In this document: positions 38,264 through 46,692 of the stretch, in pieces
Position numbering within the stretch: position 1 is the first letter of the stretch
How the letters are laid out: each line of letters begins with the position of its first letter
Source: Paenibacillus xylanilyticus
GTDB taxonomy: Bacteria; Bacillota; Bacilli; Paenibacillales; Paenibacillaceae
Assembly: GCF_013359935.1 (NCBI RefSeq)
Contig: NZ_JABMCB010000206.1
Span: 248,001-312,000, forward strand
Direction of reading: 5' to 3'
DNA length: 64,000 nt
Notes under the pieces: generated by a model
What the model was told of the DNA's origin: nothing
What the model saw: only the letters and a program-made list of their open reading frames with translations
Databases searched by the model: none
Position numbers and translations under genes: made by a program

Positions 38264-40197
38264 GCGCGATAGCGGGAATTGTTCATACCGATGGTCAGCA
38301 AGCGCTATGGGAAGATAGCTGGCACTTGTATGCAAGCCTGGGACATATTCCGGCGGATACAACCGGGGTATGGAAGGGGAATGAAGCATTCCTCAGCTGT
38401 CATGCTCAGTGGATTACACCAGAATCGGTCAACGAAAAACTGCCTCTGGCTGATGAGGCCAGCGGTCTCACGATTACCGCAGACGCTATTTTGGATAATC
38501 GGGAACAGCTTGCTGATCAATTGTTCATCTCCAGAAGTCAGTTGTCTGTACTCTCAGACAGTGAACTCATTATGAGAGCTTATCAGCGATGGGGTGAAGA
38601 AGCTGCGAGCAAGCTTCTGGGAGATTTCGCTTTTGCAATCTGGGATGAGCGCAAGCGGACATTGTTTGCAGCGAGAGATATTACCGGCATGAGGACGTTG
38701 TATTACCGTCATGACGGTAAACGTTTTTCATTCTGCACACTTATTGCTCCCTTGCTTGACTTGGAAGGGGTAACCAAGGATTTGAATGAGACATGGTTGT
38801 CCGAATTTCTGGCCATTCCAGAGATGCATGGATCGGCAGATATCCATATGACGGCTTATCGTGGAGTCAACCAGCTTCCACCTGCACACACCCTTGTCTT
38901 CCGGGCTGGAGTGGGAAAAGTGGAACTGAAGCAGTATCACCGCTGGAACGAAATTGAGCCGCTGCTTCTCAAATCGGACGGGGAATACGTCGAAGCGTTT
39001 CGTGAAGTATTCGCTCAGGCAGTCAGTGCCCGCTTGCGAACACATCGGCAGGTGGCAGCTGCATTAAGTGGAGGGCTGGACTCCGGGGCTGTTGCCGGTT
39101 TTGCTTCGGGATCACTGCGCAGCCAGGGGAAAAGGCTAAATGCATACAGTTATGTACCTGTGTCTGATTTCACGGACTATACTTCGAAAACGCTGCTCGC
39201 TGATGAACGGCCTTTCATTCGCTCCACGGTCGATCATATCGGAAACATTTCGGAGAACTACCTGGACTTCGAGGGCAGAAGTCCTTTCAGTGAAATAGAT
39301 ACCTGGCTGGACATGATGGAGATGCCGTATAAGTATTTCGAGAATTCATTCTGGATCCGGGGATTTTACGAAAAGGCAAGTCAGCAGGATGCAGGAGTTC
39401 TACTTACTGGAGCCAGGGGGAACTTCACCATCTCCTGGGGGCCCGCACTGGACTATTACGCCAGCCTGATGAAAAGTGGACGCTGGCTCCGCATGCTGCA
39501 GGAGATGAGACAATATTCTCAGCGGACCGGAATGAAATTTTCGAGGATTGCTCGCATAACAGCGCAAAAGGCATACCCGGAACGTTTCCATAACGCTTCA
39601 AAAGGGGCAGCGAGTGCCTCTGCCAACCAACTCATTCATCCGGAATTCGCCAGTAGAACGGGCGTGCTGGAACGGCTCGGATCACTGGTTCAGCTTCAGG
39701 GAGGCGCCAGAGCAGATGCACTGAAAGTCCGAGCTGAGAAGTTCAATAATCTGGCTATTGCCAACAAAAATGGAGCAGTGGCAACCAAATGTTCCTTGCG
39801 TTATCGTGCATGGGAGCGTGATCCGACCAGTGACGCCCGTGTCATTCAATTTTGCCTCTCCGTTCCGATTGAACAGTATGTCAGTAAGGGGACAGATCGC
39901 TCCTTAATCAGGCGTGCGACATCGCCAGAACTGCCTGACAAGGTTAGACTCAATCAACGTGTTCGTGGCATTCAGCCCGCGGATTGGCTGCACCGGATGA
40001 TCCCCGATTGGGGTGCCTTTACAGCAGAAGTACAATCTCTTTGTTCTGATAGCCGTGTTGCCGGCATATTAAACACCGAACGAATACAGTCGGCGCTTAA
40101 GAACATTCCCGAACCACGACCCGAGCTGGCATCTCACCCTGATATGCGTTTGATGATGCACAGCTTGATCGTATATCGCTTTATCCGCAAGTTCTGA
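38260..40197 (+). CDS. Lasso peptide cyclase (asparagine synthetase-like, PadeC-type)
   Basis: The 645-residue enzyme activates the Asp/Glu side chain with ATP and closes the macrolactam ring with the freed N-terminus. It has the two-domain asparagine synthetase B fold, but residue 2 is Ser where glutaminases have Cys, so glutamine hydrolysis is lost, as in lasso cyclases. The ATP pyrophosphatase loop SGGLDS is intact. It sits directly upstream of the precursor gene and is translationally coupled to the sulfotransferase. Confidence 0.92.
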   Translation: MSAIAGIVHTDGQQALWEDSWHLYASLGHIPADTTGVWKGNEAFLSCHAQWITPESVNEKLPLADEASGLTITADAILDNREQLADQLFISRSQLSVLSDSELIMRAYQRWGEEAASKLLGDFAFAIWDERKRTLFAARDITGMRTLYYRHDGKRFSFCTLIAPLLDLEGVTKDLNETWLSEFLAIPEMHGSADIHMTAYRGVNQLPPAHTLVFRAGVGKVELKQYHRWNEIEPLLLKSDGEYVEAFREVFAQAVSARLRTHRQVAAALSGGLDSGAVAGFASGSLRSQGKRLNAYSYVPVSDFTDYTSKTLLADERPFIRSTVDHIGNISENYLDFEGRSPFSEIDTWLDMMEMPYKYFENSFWIRGFYEKASQQDAGVLLTGARGNFTISWGPALDYYASLMKSGRWLRMLQEMRQYSQRTGMKFSRIARITAQKAYPERFHNASKGAASASANQLIHPEFASRTGVLERLGSLVQLQGGARADALKVRAEKFNNLAIANKNGAVATKCSLRYRAWERDPTSDARVIQFCLSVPIEQYVSKGTDRSLIRRATSPELPDKVRLNQRVRGIQPADWLHRMIPDWGAFTAEVQSLCSDSRVAGILNTERIQSALKNIPEPRPELASHPDMRLMMHSLIVYRFIRKF

Positions 40198-40255
40198 CCA
40201 TGAGAAATGAACATGCAAGGTACCAATGTAAACTCTTGAAGGGAGGTGAACAACA

Positions 40256-40387
40256 ATGGAAAAGAAGGAATGGCAAGCACCTGCACTGGAAGTGTTGGAA
40301 GTAAACCAAACTATGGCTGGAACTGGTTACAGACAAATTGACTGGATCTCCGATCATGATGCTGATCTGTACGATCCAACTTCCTAA
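40256..40387 (+). CDS. Lasso peptide precursor (paeninodin-like), 43 aa
   Basis: GGGAGGTGAA lies just upstream of the ATG. The leader is 20 residues, MEKKEWQAPALEVLEVNQTM: W6-x-x-P9 replaces the usual YxxP recognition motif and Thr19 is the conserved -2 Thr. The predicted core has 23 residues, as in paeninodin: ring AGTGYRQID with Ala1-Asp9 linkage, then a 14-residue acidic tail ending DLYDPTS. The C-terminal Ser23 matches the phosphorylated Ser of paeninodin; Tyr5 and Tyr19 are possible sulfation sites, Tyr19 in an acidic context. By hand, the unmodified lasso would be about 2577.1 Da monoisotopic. Confidence 0.92.
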   Translation: MEKKEWQAPALEVLEVNQTMAGTGYRQIDWISDHDADLYDPTS

Positions 40388-40420
40388 GTTATTGAGCTTT
40401 ACGAAGTGCCATCATACTTA

Positions 40421-40460
40421 AAGGGCGGAAAGACAACATGATCTTTTCGCCACCGCCCTT
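40421..40460 (+). promoter_or_regulatory. Anti-terminator hairpin candidate between precursor and kinase genes
   Basis: AAGGGCGG (40421-40428) pairs with CCGCCCTT (40453-40460). The 3' arm overlaps the 5' arm of the terminator at 40455, so the two cannot form together. A further inner stem (40424-40432 with 40443-40451) is also possible. Confidence 0.55.
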
Positions 40461-40493
40461 ATATTTGAGTCATATGAATATAAGGGCTTTTTT
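40455..40493 (+). terminator. Intrinsic terminator between precursor and kinase genes
   Basis: GCCCTTATATT (40455-40465) and AATATAAGGGC (40477-40487) form a perfect 11-bp stem followed by six T. It would make more precursor than enzyme mRNA. Confidence 0.8.
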
Positions 40494-40524
40494 ACATTCA
40501 GCTTTGCTAAGGAGGAGTCATCCA

Positions 40525-41466
40525 TTGGTGCCTGTGCAGTATGAAGCATATGGATTGCGTTGGCTAAGCCAATTTCTAATGCCAGAACTCCAGATCGTGC
40601 AAGACAGCACGGATGCTGGTGATATCGACGTACATATCCAGTCTGCCGACTTAACCCTACTGTGGGAAGAGTGGAATGTGGGAAATGAAAATTTTGTATC
40701 TCGTGACGGCTGTCTGTTTTTTCGAATTGAAGATACAGGCCTGTTCCTGATCGAGCAAGGACGCAGAATTATGGTTAGCCCTTCGCAAGATGCAGATGAA
40801 AAAAAGGTCCGATTGTTTATTCTCGGTACATGTATGGCGGTCATTATGATGCAGCGGGGTATTCTGCCACTGCATGGAAGTGCCGTCGTGATCGATGGCT
40901 GGGCGTATGCATTCGTCGGGCATTCGGGCGCGGGCAAATCCACTTTATCAGCTGCTCTGGCTTCGCGCGGATATCCGCTTCTGACCGATGATGTGGTTGC
41001 CATAACCTGGGACGCCGGAGGGAGAGCCATTGTATCCCCGGGGTATCCACAGCAGAAATTGTGGCAGCCCAGCCTGGAGGGGTTTGGCATGAAAGAACAA
41101 AACTATGCCACCGTACATGCCGAGATTACGAAATACGCGATACCGGTGCAGCATTATTTTCATGAGAGAGCTGTTCCGCTTGCCGGCATTTTTGAGCTGA
41201 ATCCCAAACCGGATGCCCTTCACGAGCCCACCAAGCTGACACAGGTTCAGGGATTGGAAAGACTTCATATGCTGTGCACACATACCTTCCGAAGTGCTCT
41301 TGTGGCCAGGCAAGGTCTTGCGCAGTGGTTGTTCGAAACAGTCTCCAGACTGTCTGCCAGCGTAGAAGTTTGCAGATTGACAAGGTCAGGCTCTGAATTT
41401 ACTGCATTCGAGATGGTCGAACGAATCACAGATCATATACGCAAAGGAGTGCATACAGGACAATGA
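40525..41466 (+). CDS. Lasso peptide kinase, HPr kinase-like (PadeK-type)
   Basis: The 313-residue protein is a small HPr-kinase/phosphorylase fold enzyme with H117 (LHGSAV), Walker A GHSGAGKST at 132-140 and D155-D156. In paeninodin biosynthesis the homologue phosphorylates the C-terminal Ser of the precursor. I place the start at TTG 40525, 9 nt after AAGGAGG; in-frame ATGs at 40438 and 40474 lie inside the terminator structure and lack a site. GTG 40528 is equally possible. The stop overlaps the next start (ATGA). Confidence 0.88.
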   Translation: MVPVQYEAYGLRWLSQFLMPELQIVQDSTDAGDIDVHIQSADLTLLWEEWNVGNENFVSRDGCLFFRIEDTGLFLIEQGRRIMVSPSQDADEKKVRLFILGTCMAVIMMQRGILPLHGSAVVIDGWAYAFVGHSGAGKSTLSAALASRGYPLLTDDVVAITWDAGGRAIVSPGYPQQKLWQPSLEGFGMKEQNYATVHAEITKYAIPVQHYFHERAVPLAGIFELNPKPDALHEPTKLTQVQGLERLHMLCTHTFRSALVARQGLAQWLFETVSRLSASVEVCRLTRSGSEFTAFEMVERITDHIRKGVHTGQ

Positions 41467-41762
41467 AAAGTACAAAACCATTCGATTGGAAAGATCGTGT
41501 GAAGCAGAAGGAAGGCAACCTCGTCAGTGACATGGGCGGGGAAAAAGTCATGATGAGTATCCAAAGCGGAAAATACTACAATCTTGGCAGTACCGGCGGA
41601 CGAATCTGGGATCTACTGGCCGAGGAACGGACACTGGCTGACTTGGTTGAAGTGCTGGCCTCCGAGTACGAAATTGATGCGGATACGTGTCACGAACAAG
41701 TTGTTTCGTTTCTTGAGCACATGTCCCGTGAGGGAATAATCGACATCGTTCACGAGGATTAG
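41463..41762 (+). CDS. PqqD-like RiPP recognition element protein (lasso B1)
   Basis: The 99-residue protein is a stand-alone RRE of the PqqD fold (DMGGEKVMMSIQSGKYYNLG then GRIWDLL). It binds the leader through the W6-x-x-P9 motif and presents the precursor to the peptidase and cyclase. It is translationally coupled to the kinase. Confidence 0.92.
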   Translation: MKSTKPFDWKDRVKQKEGNLVSDMGGEKVMMSIQSGKYYNLGSTGGRIWDLLAEERTLADLVEVLASEYEIDADTCHEQVVSFLEHMSREGIIDIVHED

Positions 41763-41766
41763 GACG

Positions 41767-42249
41767 ATGCTGCGTAAAATCAAAGCTTATCTTTCGTTGC
41801 CACGCGAGGTCCGGCTTATGGTTTGGGAAGCCTACATTCATTTGGGGTGGGCACGAATCCTCAAAGCAAGACCCTTTGCCCAAATCGCCCCAGGGCTCGG
41901 TACAGCGCTGTATGAAACCCCCATGAACGGAATGACTCGAAATCAGATTTTAGCGATTAGGAACGTTTCCAAAGCCATTATGCTGGCAAGCAAGTACACC
42001 TTATGGGAGAGTCGCTGTCTAGTCATGGCGATCGCTGCAATGAAAATGCTGGAACGCCGCAAAATAGAGAGTACGCTATATATGGGAACTGCGCGCAACA
42101 AGCAAGGACAAATGATGGCTCATGCCTGGCTGCGAAGTGGGAAATTAATCGTGACCGGAGCAGATACTATGGACCAATATACGGTTGTCGGCGTATTCGG
42201 CAAACGTTGTCCGGAGAAGGGAACTGGAGAAATTGTCTATGAATCTTGA
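41767..42249 (+). CDS. Lasso leader peptidase, transglutaminase-like (B2)
   Basis: The 160-residue cysteine protease cuts the leader off after Met20 so the new N-terminus can be cyclised. The catalytic triad is visible: C84 (ESRCLVMA), H119 (MMAHAWL) and D133 (TGADT). It starts 4 bp after B1 and overlaps the following gene by 11 bp. Confidence 0.92.
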   Translation: MLRKIKAYLSLPREVRLMVWEAYIHLGWARILKARPFAQIAPGLGTALYETPMNGMTRNQILAIRNVSKAIMLASKYTLWESRCLVMAIAAMKMLERRKIESTLYMGTARNKQGQMMAHAWLRSGKLIVTGADTMDQYTVVGVFGKRCPEKGTGEIVYES

Positions 42250-43429
42250 ATTTGATGACTACACAAGAGGGTTTCCGCAGGAGCTCAAGCTGATTTTGAT
42301 CATTATGAAAGATGAGCTGCAGGAGCTTGCTCCGGAAGCAGCCAGAGCTTTGACCGAAGGAACGGACTGGCAGCTCTTTTTGCGACTTGTCTATCATCAC
42401 AGGTTGTACTCGGTCCTATATATGAAACTCAAATCATTGGAATCTCCATTTATTCCTGCTGCTGTTGTAGAGGGTTTAAGACAGGAATATACGGCTAATA
42501 CGTTTCGCATGCTGCACTTGACGGCCGAGATGGAACAGGTTTGCACAGCTTTTAATGAAAATGGGATTCGGAGTATTACGTTAAAAGGGCCTGCGCTCGC
42601 CCACGATCTCTACGGAGATGTGTCTTTAAGGACATCCAAGGATTTGGACATTCTCATCCCATTTGAAGATGTGGAATCTGCGGAACAGATTCTCGAAACA
42701 CTCGGTTATGTATCCAAGGAAGGTAAACGCACGCCAACCGTTCAAAGCTGGAAATGGCGGGAGCATCATATCTGTTACAAGCATCCTCTCAAAAAAACAC
42801 AAGTGGAAATTCACTGGCGGCTTAATCCGGATTCCGGTAAGGAAACTGATTTTGAATTACTGTGGCAGCGTAGCCGGTTTAGTACGTATACTCAAACTCC
42901 GGTTCGAATGCTTGAACGAGAAGATCTGTGGGCCTATCTGGTGACTCATGGTGCACGTCATGGCTGGTTCAGATTGCGCTGGCTCATGGACATCGATCAG
43001 ATGATTCGCACCATGCCTCTGGATGTAAACCTGCTGACAAGGCGTCTAAAAGCGGAAGGGCGGCTCTCCATCGGTGCACAGGCTCTGCGGCTTGGTTCCG
43101 TGCTGCTGAACACACCATTGGATGCGAGTTATCGCGGCCTATTAACTTCTCAGGAACGTGCTGGCGAACGGCTTGCTAAACATGGCGTGTTATTCATGAA
43201 TGAAATGCTGGAAACTCCGGCGAATTTACGCAGTTACCGTTCCTATCTGTTTGCGCTGAGAAGTACCAGACAGAAAATGTTTTTTTTCATTGAACGATTA
43301 TATCCGAGTACCTGGGATGTGGAACAACTGCCGCTTCCTCGCTCTTTGCACTTTCTATATTTTCCGTTACGTCCTTTTCTCTGGTTCTGGCGGCGAATGA
43401 AAAGGAACACGATGACGGAAAGGGGATAA
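42239..43429 (+). CDS. Nucleotidyltransferase family protein of the lasso cluster (PadeN-type)
   Basis: The 396-residue protein belongs to the nucleotidyltransferase_5 family, with a polymerase-beta-like core: ITLKGPALAHDLYGD, then SKDLDILIP holding the two metal-binding Asp. Homologues occur in paeninodin and pseudomycoidin clusters; the pseudomycoidin one has been reported to add hexoses to the phosphorylated peptide. ATG 42239 follows GGAG; an in-frame ATG at 42185 lies well inside the peptidase gene. Confidence 0.82.
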   Translation: MNLEFDDYTRGFPQELKLILIIMKDELQELAPEAARALTEGTDWQLFLRLVYHHRLYSVLYMKLKSLESPFIPAAVVEGLRQEYTANTFRMLHLTAEMEQVCTAFNENGIRSITLKGPALAHDLYGDVSLRTSKDLDILIPFEDVESAEQILETLGYVSKEGKRTPTVQSWKWREHHICYKHPLKKTQVEIHWRLNPDSGKETDFELLWQRSRFSTYTQTPVRMLEREDLWAYLVTHGARHGWFRLRWLMDIDQMIRTMPLDVNLLTRRLKAEGRLSIGAQALRLGSVLLNTPLDASYRGLLTSQERAGERLAKHGVLFMNEMLETPANLRSYRSYLFALRSTRQKMFFFIERLYPSTWDVEQLPLPRSLHFLYFPLRPFLWFWRRMKRNTMTERG

Positions 43430-43432
43430 TCC

Positions 43433-45271
43433 ATGATTTCAGAACTTCGATTTTATATGCGCAAGCTGCATGATGTAACAGGACCCGTCCTCTATTGGAA
43501 CTTGCTGGGTATGATCTGCATTAGTTTAATGGAGGGAATCGGCATTTATATGCTTGTTCCGATGTTAAGTTTAATTGGTGTGTTTGAAATGAGCTCAACC
43601 GGATTACAGTTACCCTGGCTATCAGAATTACTAGGTCGTCTCTCCGAAAATAGTCAGCTGCTGCTGGTACTGGGCGTTTTCGTTGTAATTCTCTCCGGAC
43701 AGGCATGGCTTCAGCGTCTTCAGACGATTCGGAACACGCGGATTCAGCAGCAATTCATAAGAACATTGCGTCAGGAAACCTATCGGGCCATCATTATGGC
43801 CAAATGGTCTTTTTTTCTCCAAAAACGAAAATCCGATTTTAACCATATATTAACGACCGAACTCGCACGTGTAAGCCAAGGAACGAATTTGATCCTCCAA
43901 ATGGCTGCGTCTTTAATCTTTACAGGCATTCAGATCGGTCTCGCTTTTTGGCTGTCCGCCAAGTTAACTGCCATTGTACTTGTCTTCGGACTTGTTTTGT
44001 TCTTCGTCCTCAAAAAATTCGTCCAGAGAGCCAAGCAGATTGGGGATCAGACATCCGAATTATCCCAGCACTACTATAATGGCATTACAGAGCATTTTAA
44101 CGGCATCAAGGACATCAAAAGCAACATGCTTGAGAACTCGCATATCGGATGGTTTGAAAGAATATGCAAACGAATCGAACGTAATGTCATCCAATTCAGC
44201 CAGTTGAACAGTGGTACACAGCTTATTCATCGGGTATCTTCCGCTGTGATTATTGCCGCCTTCATTTATTTGTCACTGCGTGTTCTTGCCGTACCTCCGG
44301 CAAGTCTATTGCTTATTATCCTTATTTTTTCCAGGTTATGGCCCAGGTTTACATCCATTCAGTCCAATCTGGAGTATATTAGCTCGATGCTGCCGGCGTT
44401 TCAGCTTGTCCGAAAGCTGCAGGCTGAGACTGAAATGAGTCGCGAGATTAGCGATTTCACCAACGTAACCGCAGAAACAAGCGGAAATAAGGGGGGAGAG
44501 CTTCATCCCGTTCAACCACTCGAGTTAATGCGTTCCATTGAGTGTATGAATGTCAATTACCGTTATGAGGGCAGTCAGTCTTACTCACTCGAAAATGTTA
44601 ATGCCTCGATCCCTGCGAAAGGCATGACAGCCATTGTCGGCAAATCAGGTGCCGGAAAGAGCACCCTGATTGATCTCATTATGGGACTGGTTCGACCAGA
44701 GAGTGGGCAGATTCTTATCGATGGTGTCCCACTGTCGGAGGAGCTATTATTGGCGTGGAGAAGTTCCATTGGTTATGTATCCCAGGATCCATTTTTGTTC
44801 CATACCAGCATCCGAGAAAACTTGAGGCTGGTAGATCCTGATGCGAGCGAGGAACAGATGTGGCAAGCCTTACAATTTTCGTCCTCGGCTGCGTTTGTCC
44901 GCAGACTTCCTCAAGGGCTGGATACGATGATTGGGGATCGGGGGATTCGCTTATCCGGAGGAGAACGCCAGCGCCTGGTTCTTGCAAGAGCCATGCTGCG
45001 CAATCCGTCTGTACTCATCTTGGATGAAGCAACCAGCGCATTGGATAGTGAGAACGAGCAGCACATTCATGCTGCACTTGAACGTCTGAAAGGCCATGTC
45101 ACCATAATCGTGATTGCCCATCGTTTATCCACAATCCGTACAGCGGACCGGGTGATCGTATTGGAGGAAGGTCGGGTTATCCAGCAAGGAGGGTACCAAC
45201 AACTGTCTACAGACCCTGTAGGAACCTTCAGCAAGTTATTAAATATGCAGGCGGGTGTCGTTGGGCAGTAA
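43433..45271 (+). CDS. Lasso peptide ABC exporter (lasso D)
   Basis: The 612-residue protein is a fused half-transporter: six membrane helices in the first 330 residues, then an ATPase with Walker A GKSGAGKST, signature LSGGERQRL and Walker B VLILDEATSALD. A homodimer exports the finished peptide and usually gives self-immunity. No separate immunity gene or isopeptidase is present. Confidence 0.93.
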   Translation: MISELRFYMRKLHDVTGPVLYWNLLGMICISLMEGIGIYMLVPMLSLIGVFEMSSTGLQLPWLSELLGRLSENSQLLLVLGVFVVILSGQAWLQRLQTIRNTRIQQQFIRTLRQETYRAIIMAKWSFFLQKRKSDFNHILTTELARVSQGTNLILQMAASLIFTGIQIGLAFWLSAKLTAIVLVFGLVLFFVLKKFVQRAKQIGDQTSELSQHYYNGITEHFNGIKDIKSNMLENSHIGWFERICKRIERNVIQFSQLNSGTQLIHRVSSAVIIAAFIYLSLRVLAVPPASLLLIILIFSRLWPRFTSIQSNLEYISSMLPAFQLVRKLQAETEMSREISDFTNVTAETSGNKGGELHPVQPLELMRSIECMNVNYRYEGSQSYSLENVNASIPAKGMTAIVGKSGAGKSTLIDLIMGLVRPESGQILIDGVPLSEELLLAWRSSIGYVSQDPFLFHTSIRENLRLVDPDASEEQMWQALQFSSSAAFVRRLPQGLDTMIGDRGIRLSGGERQRLVLARAMLRNPSVLILDEATSALDSENEQHIHAALERLKGHVTIIVIAHRLSTIRTADRVIVLEEGRVIQQGGYQQLSTDPVGTFSKLLNMQAGVVGQ

Positions 45272-45305
45272 TTGGATGGTTTTAAAAAATAACCCCGTAC
45301 AATTC

Positions 45306-45340
45306 AAAAAGGCACAGGATGATCAATCACTGTGCCTTTT
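45306..45340. terminator. Bidirectional terminator between the lasso operon and cysC
   Basis: AAAAAGGCACAG pairs with CTGTGCCTTTT; both strands end in T runs. Confidence 0.85.
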
Positions 45341-45387
45341 ATCTGATATTTTCTATAATTATCTTCCTTCTTGTCTGTAAACGTTGA

Positions 45388-46023
45388 TCAAATGTGGCTG
45401 GTGGTGGGAGCAAGAGGCAGCTGAAGGGCTCCTGTCAACTCCAGATAACGTACAATCTCCTGTACGGCTTCATGCAAAGACAGCTGTTCTGTATCAATAA
45501 TAAGGGAAGGCTCTTCCGGTACCTCATAAGGTGCCGAGATGCCGGTAAAATGGGGGATGTCCCCGCTGCGTGCTTTTTTGTACAGACCTTTTGGATCACG
45601 TCGCTCACATTCTTCAATGGAACATTGAACATAGATTTCAATGAAATCTTCCGGTTCAAACAAATCTCTGACCATTTTCCGATCCTGTGCATGAGGAGAA
45701 ATAAAGGCTGAAAGAACGAGCAACCCTGCGTCCACCATTAATTTGGCCACTTCACCAATACGGCGCAGGTTCTCTTGCCGATCCTCAGCTGTAAAGCCAA
45801 GGTCGCGGTTAAGGCCATGGCGTACATTGTCTCCATCCAGTACATAACAACGAACGCCTTGCTCATGAAGATGCTGTTCCAAGGCAAATGCAAGCGAGGA
45901 TTTACCCGCACCGGATAGTCCGGTAAACCACAGTGTACGGCTGCGATGGCCGTTATGTATTTCCCGTTCCTGCCTGCTTAAGCTGGACTGCTGCCAGGTA
46001 ATGTTGCGTTCTTCCTTCGACAT
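45388..46023 (-). CDS. cysC: Adenylylsulfate (APS) kinase
   Basis: CysC phosphorylates APS to PAPS. The 211-residue protein has Walker [10 protein letters not shown] (35-43), [10 protein letters not shown] and ISPHAQDR, and is full length. GGAGAGGCGG precedes the ATG. It stands alone and converges on the lasso operon with a shared terminator; no sulfate adenylyltransferase or other cys genes are next to it. PAPS is the donor for the sulfotransferase at 36998, so a supply role is likely, though general sulfate assimilation is the default role. Confidence 0.93.
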   Translation of the reverse strand: MSKEERNITWQQSSLSRQEREIHNGHRSRTLWFTGLSGAGKSSLAFALEQHLHEQGVRCYVLDGDNVRHGLNRDLGFTAEDRQENLRRIGEVAKLMVDAGLLVLSAFISPHAQDRKMVRDLFEPEDFIEIYVQCSIEECERRDPKGLYKKARSGDIPHFTGISAPYEVPEEPSLIIDTEQLSLHEAVQEIVRYLELTGALQLPLAPTTSHI

Positions 46024-46171
46024 GGATAACCGCCTCTCCTACTCATGATATGTAATATATTTTAACATATTTACAAGAATATAGCACGATTTTTAATGAT
46101 TTAAGGTGCAGCGTGAACTTCATCATTTTCGGGTATAGATGTAGTACACCCATAGCAGGAGGAAGAGCAAT

Positions 46172-46570
46172 ATGAACGATAAAATACAGAACATACAGGT
46201 CAGCTTTCAATGTGCGGACTGTGAGCATGACATCCACGTGAGTTTTGCTGTACAGCAGGTAAGTACCGTGCGTTGCTCAGGGTGTAATAGGGCTTACACC
46301 TTAATGAAACCGACGATTGGTGAAGAAATATTGCTCGATTGGGAGCAGGAGGCGTTATATCATAAAATGAGGGCAGATCGTTCGGAAATGGATTATCATA
46401 ATATGTCTGCACTGATCATAAAAGTCATAGAATTGCTGACTTGGCGTGACCGCGGTGACGGTCAGACTCAGGCCATCGAAACGGTTAGGGAGTGGTTATC
46501 CTCCAGCGGCAAGCCGCAGACATTAATTGAATTGCTGCATCAGCCCGAACAGAGCAACAAACGCTTCTGA
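46172..46570 (+). CDS. Zinc-ribbon hypothetical protein
   Basis: The 132-residue protein has CADC (residues 14-17) and CSGC (35-38), a four-Cys zinc ribbon, followed by a helical region. AGGAGGAAG precedes the ATG. No known role. Confidence 0.65.
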   Translation: MNDKIQNIQVSFQCADCEHDIHVSFAVQQVSTVRCSGCNRAYTLMKPTIGEEILLDWEQEALYHKMRADRSEMDYHNMSALIIKVIELLTWRDRGDGQTQAIETVREWLSSSGKPQTLIELLHQPEQSNKRF

Positions 46571-46603
46571 TTCTGTAAATCGGCGTGACATGATTCAAAA
46601 GTT

Positions 46604-46633
46604 ACATACATTAGCTGTTCCTGTGGCATATTA
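46604..46633 (+). promoter_or_regulatory. Sigma-G-type promoter for pdaA
   Basis: ACATA (46604-46608), then 18 bp, then CATATTA (46627-46633) fits the forespore sigma-G consensus (GHATR, CATWHTA) with one mismatch. B. subtilis pdaA is sigma-G dependent. Confidence 0.55.
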
Positions 46634-46692
46634 CCTGAAGGGGCTCGTGATAGAAAGCGACAACCAATTATTCAGGAACAGGAGCGGTTGAA

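Noticed and set aside
40438-40524. ATG 40438 or 40474 as kinase start
   Set aside because: Both lie in or beside the terminator hairpins and lack a ribosome binding site; TTG 40525 has AAGGAGG at 9 nt.
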